DNA of 64,000 nucleotides from Anaeramoeba flamelloides (GCA_027625915.1 JANTQA010000033.1:4836001-4900000), one strand, 5' to 3'; positions 1-32,487 are shown, counted from the first letter of the stretch. The notes: generated by a model from the sequence alone, not told the origin. Made by a program: numbers and translations.

Positions 1-1146
1 AAACCTTTTGTATTTGTGAAAGGGGTTTACTAATTAAACTTTACTGATTAATAAATTTCCGCTAGTTATTGTAAAGTAAATAAACATTAGAATAGAATAT
101 ATGAATTTAATAAAGAGATAATATGATAATTCCTAATATTAAAACAAAAGACGAAAGGGCTTATTACTAAGGCTAAGCAAGTTTGAATTTCCCCAACATT
201 TAAACAATTAAATATTTTGAAAAAAGGTAGAAATAGTAATTTTGAAGGGAAAAGAACCATAAGAATTGTTTGAAAACAATTCTGTTAAAAAAATAAATAA
301 TAAAAAAATGAAATTATTTTTTGATATTACATAATAAAGACTTCCCCAGGAACTACCTGTTAAGAAATAAGACATGTGATAATGTATAAATAAAAAAAAA
401 ATTAGGTTTAAAAAATGGTTTTCAAGTATCAAAAAAAAAAAATAAGTAATATAATTGCCTAACTCATAACTTGAAGCTGAGTTCATATAAATAAAAAAAA
501 ATTAATGATCAGATTTTTCAAATTAGTATTTGGAATAAAAAATTTAGTTATTAAGTTAATAATTTGAAATATTTTTTTATGATCAATAAAAAATAGTTAG
601 CCGGTATCTATGTAATCACCATACAAAAAAGTTAGGTGAACTGATGTAATTTGGAAAAGGTAAAAAAGTGAAAAATTGATAACTTTTCTTCCCCAAATAG
701 TAAATTTAAAAAAAAATTAAAAATCTTCCTCAGTGTTTAAAGAGTTGACAATTTTCAATAGTTTTAAACAGAAAACCTACTTTATATTTATTATTTTCGC
801 TTTTTAAAAATAGTAACTCAAACTATTTTAAAGTTTTAAATTCAACAATCCCCACTTAAATTTAAATCACATATTTCCAAAGTTTTTCAATACTTTGAAG
901 GAAATTACTTCCTTCCTGATTTTTAATTGTTTTTTTTTTGGTTCCTTCATTGTTTTTAAGTTTTTTGGTTTGCGTTTTTTCACATCCCAGAAACGAAAGG
1001 TATGATTTCAAAAGAATTCGAGGACTTTTAAAAAAAAAAAAAAAAACGAAAACAACGGTTGAAACGAAAAAACATGTAAAAAGGTCGAAAAAACACGATT
1101 TTATAAACCTTTTGCTGTTTTCAAACGGAAATTCGTACAACCTGTG

Positions 1147-1177
<31 letters not shown>

Positions 1178-2705
1178 AATATTTATAATTTCATGTGTGA
1201 AGGAATTTTGCAATTGAATTTTGATTCAATTTTTAATTTATAATTCTGTGAAATAATAAAATTTTGAACATGAAAATTGAAAAATATTCAATTTTTTCAG
1301 AGTCAAGATTATTTCCAAATAAATCAAAATAAAATATTAAAATAAATAAATATTATCAAATCTCAGAAACAGAGGTGAACCCATATTACTATTTTGAAAT
1401 AAACTAATTTCCCAATAAAAAGTTAAATTTCTTTTAAAATAAATTTTCTCGAATATTTAGATCTCAGCAAATATCTAATTTACTATATCCTTAAGTGTTT
1501 ATATAATTCTGACTTGGTTCGAATTCTAATATGAGAAGGAAAACTAATTTTATATTCTAGAATGACTTCAGTTTTTATTTTTCTGTCCTGCCTGAAGAGA
1601 AATTAAGAACAAAATTTTAGGTTTTTTCATGACTTTTTTTCTTATTATTTAGAGTGAAAATGATAGTTATCAAAATTTTATTTCAATTAATTGATAAGTT
1701 AAACATTCAGTATGATACCTTATATTAAAAATTACAAAGATGGTGTTTTGTGTCTTTTCTTTGTTAATATAGGTATTACTGAACCTGAAATAACTAATAT
1801 TTTTTTTTTTTTCGCTAAGTTTATAATAATCATCAATTGAAAAATTTTTTCTATTTTTAAAAATAATTCGAAAATTGTTATAATTTTATTAATTATTTAG
1901 TATTTCATTCATTTAAATATTTTCATAATAAAGATATAAAATTGTATGTACACAAATTCTTGGTAATATCAAATTTTTTACCTTCTCACAGAAGAATTCA
2001 ACCAAGTTTCAATTTTGAAAATCACCAGCACTAATGTTAATATAGAATGTTGTAAATAATTGATTTTCTACAATTTTAGAGATAAATAAATTATTCCATA
2101 TAATTACCATAGATTTTTGTCATAGTAAATATCATATCTTATTGTCTTAATATACCTAATAATAATTTTACTCAATAAAATAGTTTGGTGAATATCAATC
2201 TTACAATTTTTAAAAAAAAATTATATTTCAAACAATGTATTGATATTTACAAAAATATTTTATATTTAAAATCCCTTTGAGCTCAAAAATCAAAATGTTG
2301 GTATCGTTTACTAATACTAAATTGTGGGTAATCAATGGAACTCTTTATTTATCTCAAAAATTATAAAAACTCTATTTTTTACAACATTCCATATTTAACT
2401 TTTGAGGTGTTTATTTCGGAAAATAAGGAATATCTTCGATCAGAACAAGACATTTCCTTTTGGAAAGGACAAAAAAGAATTCATTAACTTTCATGGCCGA
2501 TATTCATAAAAGAGAAAGGCTAATTTAAAAATCCACACTAGTTGTTCGGGAAATAAAAAAAAAATCAAAAAAGATAAACCCAAATAAAATAAAAACAAGA
2601 GTAGATACAATTTATAACTTCGATTAAAAAAAAATTAAAAAATCAAAAACAAACAAGGTGTGTTAAATTAAATGAAACAAATAAACGAAGGTTGTCGATT
2701 GCTCC
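1..2705. other. Spacer without a supported gene
   Basis: AT-rich sequence with homopolymer runs. It contains a (TA)n tract at about 1145-1172 and one terminal-inverted-repeat element (2041-2393). Short open frames at 862-1147 lie on both strands of the same low-complexity stretch and have no recognisable domain. I see no gene here. Confidence 0.6.
2041..2393. mobile_element. MITE-like element, family M3 copy 1
   Basis: The left end reads TAGAATGTTGTAAA and continues into AGAGATAAATAAA. The right end is its inverted match (TTTATTTATCTC ... TTTACAACATTCCA), so the arms are about 45 bp. A second, more eroded copy at about 5430-5783 shares the interior, including AATCCCTTTGAGCT. No coding capacity, so a non-autonomous DNA transposon is likely. 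Confidence 0.6.
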
Positions 2706-3518
2706 CTAATTTGTAACAGTCATTTTTTTAAAATTCACTGCATTTTTAGGATGCCTGTGTTTAAAAAAATCAGGGATCACGGAAGCTAAAGAAATAAGTG
2801 TCGAAACAAACCCTGTTGATAATAGGAAGATCATTGTTTTTTTGTGAGAACTCCTGGGTTCTTTTTTCCACATATAATTTACATTAATGCCTGAAGGGAT
2901 TTTAATTTTTCCTTTCGAGTCATATTTTACAGGTGAATACTCTGGCACAAATTGAATTTCTTCAATACGTATTGTAGAATAGTTTAAAATGATTTGTAGG
3001 GTTGTTAAAAATTGTCCTTTTTGTGGGTTCACAAAAGAAATCCATCCTGTTTCAAACCTGCGTTGATCAAATGCAAATGAACTTTTGGGAATCGTAGAAA
3101 CATGTATAGAGAGGCATTTATTTGTTCGTTTATTTTTGAAAAGGTTGTTGGAGAAGAAGAATAAAGATTCAAAAAAAAATAAAAAAAAATAATTGGGTCG
3201 TTCAGCAAAAATGAAGGTTCAGTCGAAAAAGAAAAAAAATTATTTTTCGTTTGGTTTGTTTGAAAGACTGAGAAAGTGTGTTTACATTTTTAAAATGTTT
3301 CCTTGGTTTGGTTCATAATTTAACTGAGAGACTGAAATTGGTAAAAAAATTTCAGAGCTTTGACCAACTTTTGGTGAGTGTTCAGGTAAAGCTTGTGAAT
3401 AATGTGTTTGGATTGATCCCAGTTTACTTCTTGAAAGTACTTGAACACTTGATCCTTTTTTGATTTTGCATTGAACAACAGACAATAAAATTAAAAAAAA
3501 AGAAAAGTATTTGACCAT
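2706..3518 (-). CDS. Unrecognised type I membrane protein, two exons
   Basis: Function is not recognised. Exon 1 runs from the ATG at 3518 down to 3286. It starts with a signal peptide (MVKYFSFFLILLSVVQC) and ends at an AT|GTAAAC donor in phase 2. Exon 2 ends at the TAG at 2706-2708. Its acceptor is either AAAAG|T (exon from 3081) or CGCAG|G (exon from 3057); both keep the frame. I prefer 3081 because the extra residues (SFAFDQRRFETG) look coding. The mature part is about 120-130 residues, followed by one hydrophobic segment (TMIFLLSTGFVSTLISLASV) and a short basic tail, giving a type I topology of roughly 200 residues in total. It could be an ER or secretory-pathway subunit, but I found no family match. 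No neighbour lies close enough to suggest a role. Confidence 0.65.
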
Positions 3519-5006
3519 ACAATAAAAGATGAAAATCTGAAAAAAATGAATTTCACAATTTAAATTTTCGTTTATTTTTTTATCTACCATTTGGGAATGT
3601 GAATAAATTCAAATGAATAGGGTGTGGGATTTTTAAACTTTATTAAAAGATATCAAAAAAATCCAAAACATGTCTAAAAACTCTCCAAAATTGGAAATTA
3701 AGACAAAAAAGAAGATTTAATAAAGTATAACAAGATTTATGAACACTGAAATTTAAGAGTCGACGTCTTTATAGAACTATAAAATAGAATTTTTTGTTTA
3801 AGGTATTTAATTTTATGATGAATATTGAATTTAAAAGAACCTGACTAGAATTGGCGAACCAGTGTATCATGTGGAAGTGTGTACTTCCTATTTCTAGAAA
3901 GTTTATCCATCACAAGATCCATGAAATAGACAATCAACCATAAGTAAAGATGATACTAATTTTGGAAAGTTTTTTTACATAAAAAAAATTCTAAAAATAA
4001 AGAATCAAATTGGGAAATTTATTTCAAAAAATAGAGTTAATTTTGATGAACATTTTTCTCAATCCTAAATATTTTTAAGTTTTGCCTGTTTTCTAGATTA
4101 GAAACTTTATTTAACTTAGGCCCTAGTCACACACAGAACATTTACTAGATACTCAATATGTAGGTTTATAACCTTAAAAATTAATTATAAAATTGAACTT
4201 CTTTTGAGTGACAAAACAAAAATAAATCCAATTAGAGCCTCTTAAATTCCAAATAATAAAAAAAAGTGTAAAAGTATACTCAAAAAATTATAAGAAAGAG
4301 TAAAAAATTATATATTTTCTCATTCATATGACAAAGTATCTCAAAAAATCAGGGAATTTACATACAAAATATTTTTGACTCTAGATATACTATTGGATAC
4401 TCAATTAGATGGTATATTATTAATAAGAATGTAAAAAAAAAATGATTTTAATTTGGAATAAAAGTTGTGCTCTCCTGAATAAGGGTATTTTGTACAAGAT
4501 CCACTTTCTAAAAGTGATGTAAAAAATCAAAGAATTCCGAAAATCGTTAAAAAAACTATATAAAAACAAAAGTAATCTTAATTTTTTTTTTTTTATGATA
4601 ATTTCTACCATAAGTCTCATAGCTAAAAATACAATTCGGTCAAACAATAGTAATTGTAATTGATAAATTTTCTCTTATAATCATGAGTTTACCCAAGTAT
4701 AATATTATAACTACATTTCAAAAAAATATATTAAAATTTCAAAGTATTTGGAATCCAAGTAATTTGATTGGTTGTTTTTAATATCTAGAATTGAAAAATA
4801 ACATTTTTTAAAAATAACCCCAAAAATAATTATTTATTATTAATAATACGTAAAAATTTTTGTTGGATTTATTATCAATTTATTTTATTTAATAACCAAA
4901 CTTTTAAAAATTATAAATTTATACTTCTTGGAATTATAATTTATATAATTGCATTTGTTCAGAAAATTATTCAATTAATCAAAAACAAGAAGAAAAAATA
5001 TGATTA

Positions 5007-5203
5007 CACCCAGTTCCACTTTTAAGACACACACATTCAATGGAATTTCAGGCACAATAAAAAACTTATATTAATAGCTCATTTTTTCGAATTTTTTTTA
5101 AACAAATTATTTTAGATGAATTTGAATTTTATACTTTAATTTTAGATTGTTTTTATACCTTAAATTTCATTCATAGTTTGTGTCTTAAATGTGGAACTGA
5201 CTG
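5007..5203. mobile_element. Tc1/mariner-type MITE, family M1 copy 1
   Basis: A ~197 bp hairpin-like element flanked by TA on both sides. The right end is GTGGAACTGACTG and the left end is its slightly eroded inverse (CAGTTCCACTTTTAAG). Two better kept copies lie at 46680-46872 and 57802-57998. The TA target duplication and the CAGT terminus fit the Tc1/mariner superfamily. Confidence 0.75.
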
Positions 5204-5429
5204 TATATAAATACCTAACATTCCTTCAATAAAACTCGGTTTTTTGTGAAATAAGTAGATTTGCTTTATTAATCAAACAATAAATAAGTGTTCTATAGAA
5301 AACTCACTTTAAGGAACTTTAGGTCAGTTTATTACTGAGTTAATTAAAAATTTGTTTATTTCTAACAAAGATTTGATTAAAATTTTTCAAATTTTTAAAT
5401 ATTGATTTTGTCCATACACGGTGTAAATA

Positions 5430-5783
5430 TAAATATGATAAAAAATAGATTTGTTACAAGTTTAGAGATAAATAAATTATTCCATTCAATTACCTCAATT
5501 CAGATAATAGTGAATATAATATCTGGTTATCTTAATAAACGAATAGATTTTTTTAATCAAAAAAATATTTTTTGTGAAAACAAATCATTCAATTTAAAAA
5601 AAATCATTTTTAAAACAAAATAATTGTGTTCACCAAATGATTTTATATTTAAAATCCCTTTGAGCTTAAAAAATTAAAATGACTATATCGTTTATATTTA
5701 CAATTACCAATTTGTGGATAATTACATTGTCCTATTTATTTATCTCTACAATTATTAAAACTCAATTTTTTACAACATTCATA
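5430..5783. mobile_element. MITE-like element, family M3 copy 2
   Basis: Aligns with 2041-2393 in the same order: AGAGATAAATAAATTATTCCAT, then AAATCCCTTTGAGCTT, then TTATTTATCTC and TTTTTTACAACATTC. The left end is eroded. No coding capacity. Confidence 0.5.
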
Positions 5784-6538
5784 TTGAAACTTGTGGAATT
5801 ATTTTCATATCAGGTATTTTTTTTATTACTCTATTGTTCATACGCTTTTTTCTGAATTAAAATTTTATACCAGCTTTCACTAAAAAGAAGGGATTAATTG
5901 AATGTCTATAATTTCCTTTTGAAAATGTTTAAAAAAAGATCTTGGGTTTATTTTCCAACTAATAATAGGAGTAAAATATTTTGGAACTTGTAATAAAAAC
6001 AAATAATTTAATGTTTTAAAAATAACACTATTAATGTAATGACCAAAGAAATATAGTAAAATTTCAAATAAAATAGGTTTGCTTTTGTTTGTGTAATAAG
6101 TACAAAAGAATTTTCTCATTATTTTCCTTATTTTTCATTTAGAAACAGAGTTTTCTACGAAATAAACCTAATTTGATCATAGTTATTTCTTTTTTAGTTA
6201 CTTTTTTGTGATTGATATTTTGTGTATATTTTGAGTGAACCAACATTATGATAATATTGAAGAATCAAAAAAATGGAAATCAATTGAAATTTGATCCAAT
6301 TTCACTTTTGAAAACTTGTAGTTTTCTTTTAGGGTAGTGGTTTTTCTTAAGCTATTTTACTTGTCTTACACTTCAATATCTGAGACGACAATCAAAACTC
6401 TTATTTTTCTGATAGGAACCTTAAAAAGTCTAAAATAACTTCAAATCAGAGGATCGTTTTCAAGAAAGTTGTTTTTTCATTTTTTTTAATCACCTTTTTC
6501 ATAAATTAATTTTCTTGTTTCAAGTCTGATCATCCACA

Positions 6539-6928
6539 ATGTCTCAAGAACAAAAAAAAGAAATCAAACCAAAAAAAAAACAAAACAAAAAAAAAAACAA
6601 AAAACAAAACAAATCCCCAAGATTACACATTGATGGAATCTTCATGGGTTATAGAAGAGGGTTAACAACACAAAAAACAGGAACTTCATTAATCAAAATT
6701 GTTGGTGTCTCCACAAGAAAAGAAACAGAATGGTATCTTGGAAAGAAGGTTGCCTTTGTTTATAATGCCTCTCGTCACCACAATGGATCTAACGTAAGAA
6801 CAATTTGGGGAAAGATCACCAGCTCACATGGTAACTCTGGTATTGTTCGTGCCAAATTTAAAAGAAACCTTCCTGCCATTGCCATGGGCAAAAAAGTCAG
6901 AGTAATGATGTACCCTTCAAATATTTAA
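6539..6928 (+). CDS. RPL35A: 60S ribosomal protein eL33 (L35A)
   Basis: Component of the large ribosomal subunit in the cytosol. The single 129-residue frame matches the family from about residue 30 to the end. Diagnostic stretches are FMGYRRGLTTQ, the ETEWYLGKKVAFVYNA block, RTIWGKITSSHGNSGIVRAKF, and the C-terminal GKKVRVMMYPSNI; human L35A has GHRIRVMLYPSRI there. The protein is about 20 residues longer than human L35A (110). The excess is an N-terminal tail almost entirely of Lys, Gln and Asn, probably disordered and RNA-contacting. The ATG follows an AT-rich leader. No intron is needed. Codon choice is less AT-driven than in neighbouring genes, as expected for a highly expressed gene. 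Confidence 0.97.
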   Translation: MSQEQKKEIKPKKKQNKKKNKKQNKSPRLHIDGIFMGYRRGLTTQKTGTSLIKIVGVSTRKETEWYLGKKVAFVYNASRHHNGSNVRTIWGKITSSHGNSGIVRAKFKRNLPAIAMGKKVRVMMYPSNI

Positions 6929-8348
6929 AAAAAGAAACCAAAAAACACAAAACCCAAATCGAAATATTTGTTCTTTCATCACTTAAATTGATTTTATTTT
7001 AATCTTTTGAAAAAAAAAATCTTTTAGTAAGACCCCAGTAACTAAAATAAAAAACCAACAAACAAATTAATTTCTTTCTTTTTCTTCTTTTTTCTTTTTT
7101 TGTTTTTTGATTTGCTTTTTTGTTTTTTAATTTTTTATTTTTTCAACAACAAAATCTTTCATTTTTTTTTGATTGAAATCAGACAACCATTTCTTTCTTT
7201 GGTTATTTCCTATTACTTACATTTTCTTTGAAAATTCTTGTTTCCAAAGACGGAAAAATTCCAATAATTTGATAATTTTTTTCCACTCATTTAGAGAATT
7301 CCCATTGGCAGAATCCTTTCTTCTCGTTTTAAGTGTAGCAGACCCAAATGTCATCATACAATTTCCATAAATCAGAAAAAACCAACACACAAATCCTATA
7401 CTTTTTTAATCTCCAAACACCCAATAACAATTTTTCTTTTACAACTTTTTATGTTATATTTACTCATTCGTTAAGGGTAGGTTCCAAACAAATCCTTCAG
7501 ATACATTCTAAACATCATCTTTTTATATTGAACAAGTTGAATACGATCTTTTATCCACATATTATAATAAATTATCTAAACCTTAAAATGCAGTTTATTG
7601 ACTTTTTAACGATTGTATATTTTTGCGAGAAGATTGATCAAATTAAACCAAACAGTACTAAACAAACCTCTCTATAATTTAATAACTCTCTTCATCCTTA
7701 GGACAAAATTATCTCTTAATTATTTCATTTTAAGGGACTAGCATCACCCTAGAGATTCACCTATAATTAAAATATGTTGTAATTGGGTGTAAATGATATT
7801 AGCACTTCATTGTTCACAGTACCCCGGTTTCTAAAAAATCAATAATAAATATTATTGAACAATAAATTATTGGATTTTTTACTAATGATCACAATTAAAC
7901 AATTTTCAAAATTGTAATTTTTTTTTAATTCCTTTTCCAAATCTAAAAAATAGAAACCTAAAATAATTGTAGTATTCCGGTCGTTAATAATTCTTATTTA
8001 GAACTTCCAAAAGTTACTATTTTTCACTTTTTTAAATTTCAAAGATGAAATCAATAATCATCAAAATAAAAAAACCTAAAGAAGGATCAGTGTTGTTTCC
8101 TTTTTATAAAGCTAGTTCTAACATCAATATCTAACCACTCTTTGTAAAAAATAATTTGTCAAAATAATCTATTGGTTAATCATTTAATTCTTTCAAAAAA
8201 AACGAATTTTTTATACTAATCTACATTTTGCGACAAATTTAAGAAAGATATTTTGCAACTTTGGATTCTGAATATTGATAATTCAATCTTTAAATTTGTC
8301 TTGAACTGGAGATTTTTTTCAGAAATCCTTTGGGTTTTTTACTAAATA

Positions 8349-8877
8349 AACCCCATTCCAAAAATTTGGACACACCCAAAATCAAAAATAGGCAAAAAAA
8401 AACCCAATTTATTGTATTTTCCCAAACCTAATGTAAAACAACATTTAAGTAACCCAGTATTAATGTTTTAATAAGTAATAATTTAAATCCAAATAAAAGA
8501 AAAAAATATAAAACTCAAAAATAAAAACAGGTGTGACCAAAAATAATGAAACGAGCGGAACAAAAAATGTATTGGTAAATTTGTTGAAATTTCACCAACA
8601 ATTGTTGATGGATCAAATGTTAAGATACCATCTACCAATTGTATGTTATTTTCCAATTTAGCAAACTCAACATTAACCTTCTATCAACCATTGAAAAAAA
8701 ATTTCAGATCTAAGGAAACAGATTAAGTAACTGCAAAAAAGGAAATGAAAACAAAACAAAAAAGACAAAAAATGAAATTGTTGGTAAAATCAAAATTTCT
8801 TTCCAAATTGAATTTAAAGTGCAGTAATGATGTTCTTTCCACTGTTTAAACTGTGTCCAAATTTTTGGAATCTAGTT
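8349..8877. mobile_element. Tc1/mariner-type non-autonomous element, family M2 copy 1
   Basis: About 530 bp. The left end is CCCATTCCAAAAATTTGGAC and the right end its inverse, GTCCAAATTTTTGGAATCTA. TA dinucleotides flank both ends. No transposase frame is present. A longer relative lies at 21274-21984 and shares the interior, including ATTAACCTT and CAATTTCAGAT. The TIR style is typical of Tc1/mariner. Confidence 0.7.
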
Positions 8878-8989
8878 TATAAGATCTTTGATGAAAAATT
8901 CTCGACAAGAACTATGGATTTCATAATTTTGATTAGTCATATTAAAGTGTTATTGTGTATTCTTTTTAGGGATATTTTTTTCATATAGT

Positions 8990-9560
8990 TTCTGTTTTAG
9001 AATTTTTGACAATTGTTTTTACATTTGATACTGATAAATGTTATACATTTCACAATACCAAATGGTTTGATTTATGTTTTCATATTATTCAGTCACATAA
9101 TCACATTTTTTTACATTTTTTTTTTTGTAAATATCTTATATTCAGATTTATTTTTAAAGACATATGAATAACTATTTAGTACATTTATAAAAGTTCAAAA
9201 TTTGAGGAATGTAGTACTTGATTTAAATTTTTGATAATTTTTTATTTTTTCAAGTTAAAATTTTCATTATTTTATAATATTCTTGCATTTTTCAACTTTG
9301 ATTGGTTGATCAAATTATTTATATATTCATTTTTTATCTTTCTTTTTAAATCATTAAAATACCCCGTTTTCCAAATAGCTATTTCTTTATTGGGTTTATA
9401 GTCAAATTTAATATGTTTTATTAGTTTTTTATATTCTGTTTTTTGAAGTTTTTGAGTAAATTTCCATTTTCGTAGGTTGACAACAGTTTTAATAGATTGA
9501 TTTCATAAATTATTAACATGATTTAATAATTTGTTACCATTGAATATTAAATAATCCATT
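8990..9560 (-). mobile_element. Decayed LINE 3' remnant
   Basis: The minus strand still translates in pieces. One stretch reads NLRKWKFTQKLQKTEYKKL, another NKEIAIWKTGYFNDLKRKI. Further downstream, INQTIWYCEMYN resembles the C-terminal H-W-C region of the LINE at 23384-26256 (DHFLWNCPAYENNR). Stops and frame changes are frequent. It appears to be the post-reverse-transcriptase end of an old non-LTR element. Confidence 0.45.
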
Positions 9561-9851
9561 TATTATTTTTTTTAAGAATTTATTTTTCAGGTGAAGTCAC
9601 AATTTTTAAAAAAAAGTTTATATTCAATAAAATCATGATAAAAAAAAAAAAAATAGAATTTATTATTGTTTTCTTGAAGAAGGAAATTTTATTAATATTA
9701 TAAAAAATTATTACAAATATATCTTTCTTTTATTACAAATGCTATAGATTAACATTTAAATAATAAAAATTAAACCAACTTTGTAAGAAAAAAAAAAAAA
9801 AAATATTAAGTAATTATTATAAGAAAATAATATAAATTTTACTATTAACAT

Positions 9852-29138
<19,287 letters not shown>

Positions 29139-32100
29139 TCCGTTGCTTTCCTAATTAAAATTTTGTCAAATGAAATGACAAATGAGTAACAAAAAGTGAA
29201 AAAAATAAAATTATACCTTTTGGAAAATGACAAGAAGAGAAGACCAAATGTGGTAACTTTCTTAAATTTGCAATATATTTTGTTTTGTGAAATTGTTCCA
29301 AATTTTGAAAGGAATTTGTTTTCAAAGATCAAATTTCAATATCTTTCAATTTTAACATTTTTACAATTTAAACTTGAAAGAAATTGGAATAAATTTCCTT
29401 GAACTTTTGGGTTTTTCATTTTCAAAAGAATTTCAGGTTTTAAAATGTTAACAAATATTTTTAATTTAGATAACTTTGAAAAAATTTGAAACAATTCCAA
29501 ATGTTTTCTTTCTTTTATTATCAATTTTTTACCCTTTTTCGGCTTTCTAAAACTTTTAAAATACTTTTGAAAATTGCTGAAATATTATCAAACACTTCAA
29601 AGGATCTAAGTTGTAATTAAGAAAGTTCGAAAAATTTGGGAAATTATTTAAAAACTAATTTTTGTTTTTTAAGCAAGTAATACACATTTTAAAAATTTTG
29701 AGTGCCTCAGTTTATTAGAAATTGAATCATTAAAATCAATACTTTAGCCGAATAGACAAATGTTTTAATAAATAGGAGAGTGGAATATCTCCTATTATAA
29801 TGTGTTTACAGTCTAATTATTACTAATGGAAATCAAAATAATATACAAAATTTTAATAAAGGAAAAAATAACTAAAAACAATCATTTGTCTCTAGATCTT
29901 ATCTGTTTAAAATTTGATACCATTTCTTGGACTTTCCTCAGTTTTTATTTTTAATTATCCAGGGAAAAAACTTTTAATTGAAATATTTTTGAGACACAAA
30001 ATTGTTACAATTTTTTAAGAATTTAAGAAAATAAATTTTACAACAAGATTTTCATTTAATTTATCATAATTAGATTTGGTTAAAGAAAATTGGATTTTGT
30101 TAAAATTCTTTATTAAAAATAGATATTTGTTCTTTGAAAGTTTTGGAGTTTCGAAAAAGTTAATTTCAGAAAAGCTCAATTTCCTTTGGAAATAACAAAT
30201 AATAAATAAGATTACCTTGTTATTAATTAATGTTTAAAATTAAAATCATATTTTGAATGATAACTTTTACATATTTCTTTTTCTTCAAACTATTATTATT
30301 TTTCCTTCATTTTATTTTGAAATTTTTTTTTTTTTTTCAATTTATCATTTTATTTTTTGGAAGAATGTCAATTCAAAAATAAAGTGTTTTAAAACTTAAA
30401 ATTAATTTTAAGGTAATTGAGACTTTGAATTTTCTTTTTAACGTCAGACATTTAGTATTTTAAAAATATCATTGTCAATAATTTTAATTTCCAAAAGATG
30501 TTGAGAAATTTTGCACAATGCGTACCGATGAAAGGGTTTTCATTATTTTTTTTTTACATTTTATTTCATTTTTGAAAAGTTTTAATTAGTTCAGATATTT
30601 CTTTAAAAAAAATAATACTCTAATTTGAAGTTTATTTTTTCTCTTATTTCAAAACAATCATATATCAATTTATTATTAAAAAAAAAACGAAATTTTTTAT
30701 TTTTGACTTGTACCTTTGAGTTTAATAGAATTTTTTTTAAAATTTTCATTATATGTCGATCTCATCAGCGCGAATAGTCTACTCGATTCAATATTCATAA
30801 TTTAAAAATTAAATATCTTGCAAATAAACTCCTATTTGTTTAAACATTGTAAAATGTAAAGACAGGTCATTTCATTTGCTTTATTTTCAAATCACTGTCG
30901 CTATTAGAATTCCAAACAACCTAATTACCTTTTAAATATAAATGTGCAATTTATAAAGTTATGAAAAGGATCCTAAGATATAAAATTTTTAAAAAATCAT
31001 CTTTGAAAGAAAATTTTGTAAATATAAATTGTATAGTTACTAACAATTAAAAAATAGCTTTCAAGAACTTTTTCAAATTTGACCCATTTGTCTTGATACT
31101 TGTGTTTTTATTATTTTTTAATCGAAATATCCAAAAAAAATTTTTTTATTCTTTATGTTTGAAGTTTGTATAAAAATCAAAAACTTCCAAATTTTAATGA
31201 TTTAATCCTATTATACGTTACTAGTTATTTTTTTGATTCCCTTTACACCCCAAAATTTAGCTAAAATACTTGATTAAAAATTTGATTCATTATAAAAGAA
31301 CTTTCAACATCGCTTAGAAATTTTGTTTCATCTATTAATTACCATTCCATTGCAATTCATATATGTTGTTAAAAATAATTGTAAAAATAAAAATCTAAAA
31401 ATTAAAAAATAATAATATTTTTTTTACATTGTATAATCTCAAAGTTTTTCAACAATTATTTTTTTCAAATTTAAACAATTGGACAATAGTTCAAGTCAGA
31501 TTAATATTTGAATTTTTTATAAGTTTTTTATTTTTTAATTGTTGATTTTTTAAAATCTAGACATAAAATAAATAATATGATTGAATAAAAAATTATAGAT
31601 CAAAAATTATATTTCAAATATCTGAATTAATTTAGATTAATAAATTCAAATTTTACATAAAAAATTATTAAATTTTTTACCCATAACAAAAATCAAAAAA
31701 AAAAATTGTTACAAAGATTATTTTATTTTCTGAGAATAATATTAAAAAGTTTTTACTTTATATTTTTTTAAAAATTTAGTGTTGATTGATTTTATTTAGT
31801 AAAGAAGTTTTTATTGAGTTTAATTCTGATGTATTAAATGAAACTATTTTATAATTTTTCATTTTTTTTATTTCAATTGTTTTCTATAGTATTAATAAAA
31901 GTTTTAGATAATTATTCATATTAAACTTTTAATTTTAGCACAAACAAACAAATTTCATTTTTCTCTTAATTCAAAATTATTTGAAATTTTATCTAAAAAA
32001 AAAATGAAAATTTCAAAGTACTGTCATTTTTTAATATATTCAATTTATCATGAAATTAAGAAAATTATTTAATAGTTCTTATTTATAAATCAATGTATTG

Positions 32101-32487
32101 GGCCTTTGAAATACTATTATTATAATAAAATTTCTGATTTAAAAATTAAATAAAAATCTTTAAAAAAAATGAAAAAATGAATAATTATTTCCTTTTTATT
32201 TTCTAATATCAAAAAAAATATATAACATAATTACATCATCTTTTAACTATTTTGATTTTTTATTATAATTAAAATCTGGATTAAAGATAAATAATAAAAT
32301 AAATATAATAGCACATTAATATCATTTTAAATCTTTTCTTTTTAAACTTGATGAAATTTATTTCAATTTGGGGTGCTAAGGGATATTTTATTAAAATTAT
32401 TTTCATTTTCCTTATTATTATTTTTTTAATCTTATAAGATTAAATTTTTTAAAAAAAAAACAAATTTAAAAAAGATAAAAAAAATAT
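29139..32487. other. Spacer between two minus-strand genes
   Basis: Separates the start of the RalGAP gene from the 3' end of the FAAP100-like gene. It contains the second copy of a dispersed repeat (about 30440-30750). No open frame above 70 codons shows a motif. The first few hundred bases above 29138 must hold the RalGAP promoter, but no element is recognisable. Confidence 0.55.
30440..30750 (+). repeat. Dispersed repeat, copy 2 (partner 22380-22720)
   Basis: Contains ATTGTCAATAATTTTAATTTCC, TTGAGAAATTTTG, TTTTTTACATTTTATTTC and TTTGAGTTTAATAG in the same order as 22380-22720. Alignment by eye is patchy. Confidence 0.4.

Larger units (their letters stand above)
3519..6538. other. Spacer with transposon relics, no supported gene
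   Basis: Holds two small inverted-repeat elements (5007-5203 and about 5430-5783). The open frames at 4420-4647 and 5880-6119 are short, very rich in Phe, Ile, Lys and Asn, and show no motif. The last ~150 bases form the 5' flank of the eL33 gene. Confidence 0.55.
6929..9851. other. Spacer with transposon relics, no host gene seen
   Basis: Begins with T-rich sequence 3' of eL33. Overlapping frames at 7173-7677 have no motif and poor composition. A TIR element occupies 8349-8877 and a LINE 3' remnant lies at about 8990-9560 on the minus strand. The rest is AT-rich sequence next to the 3' end of the RalGAP gene. Confidence 0.55.

Noticed and set aside
862-1147. Overlapping open frames of 92 and 69 codons on opposite strands
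   Set aside because: Both read the same low-complexity stretch (long T- and A-runs), lack motifs and have no splice or start context.
7173-7677. Two overlapping plus-strand frames 3' of eL33
   Set aside because: Composition follows the AT-rich spacer; no domain, no conserved pattern and no support for translation.
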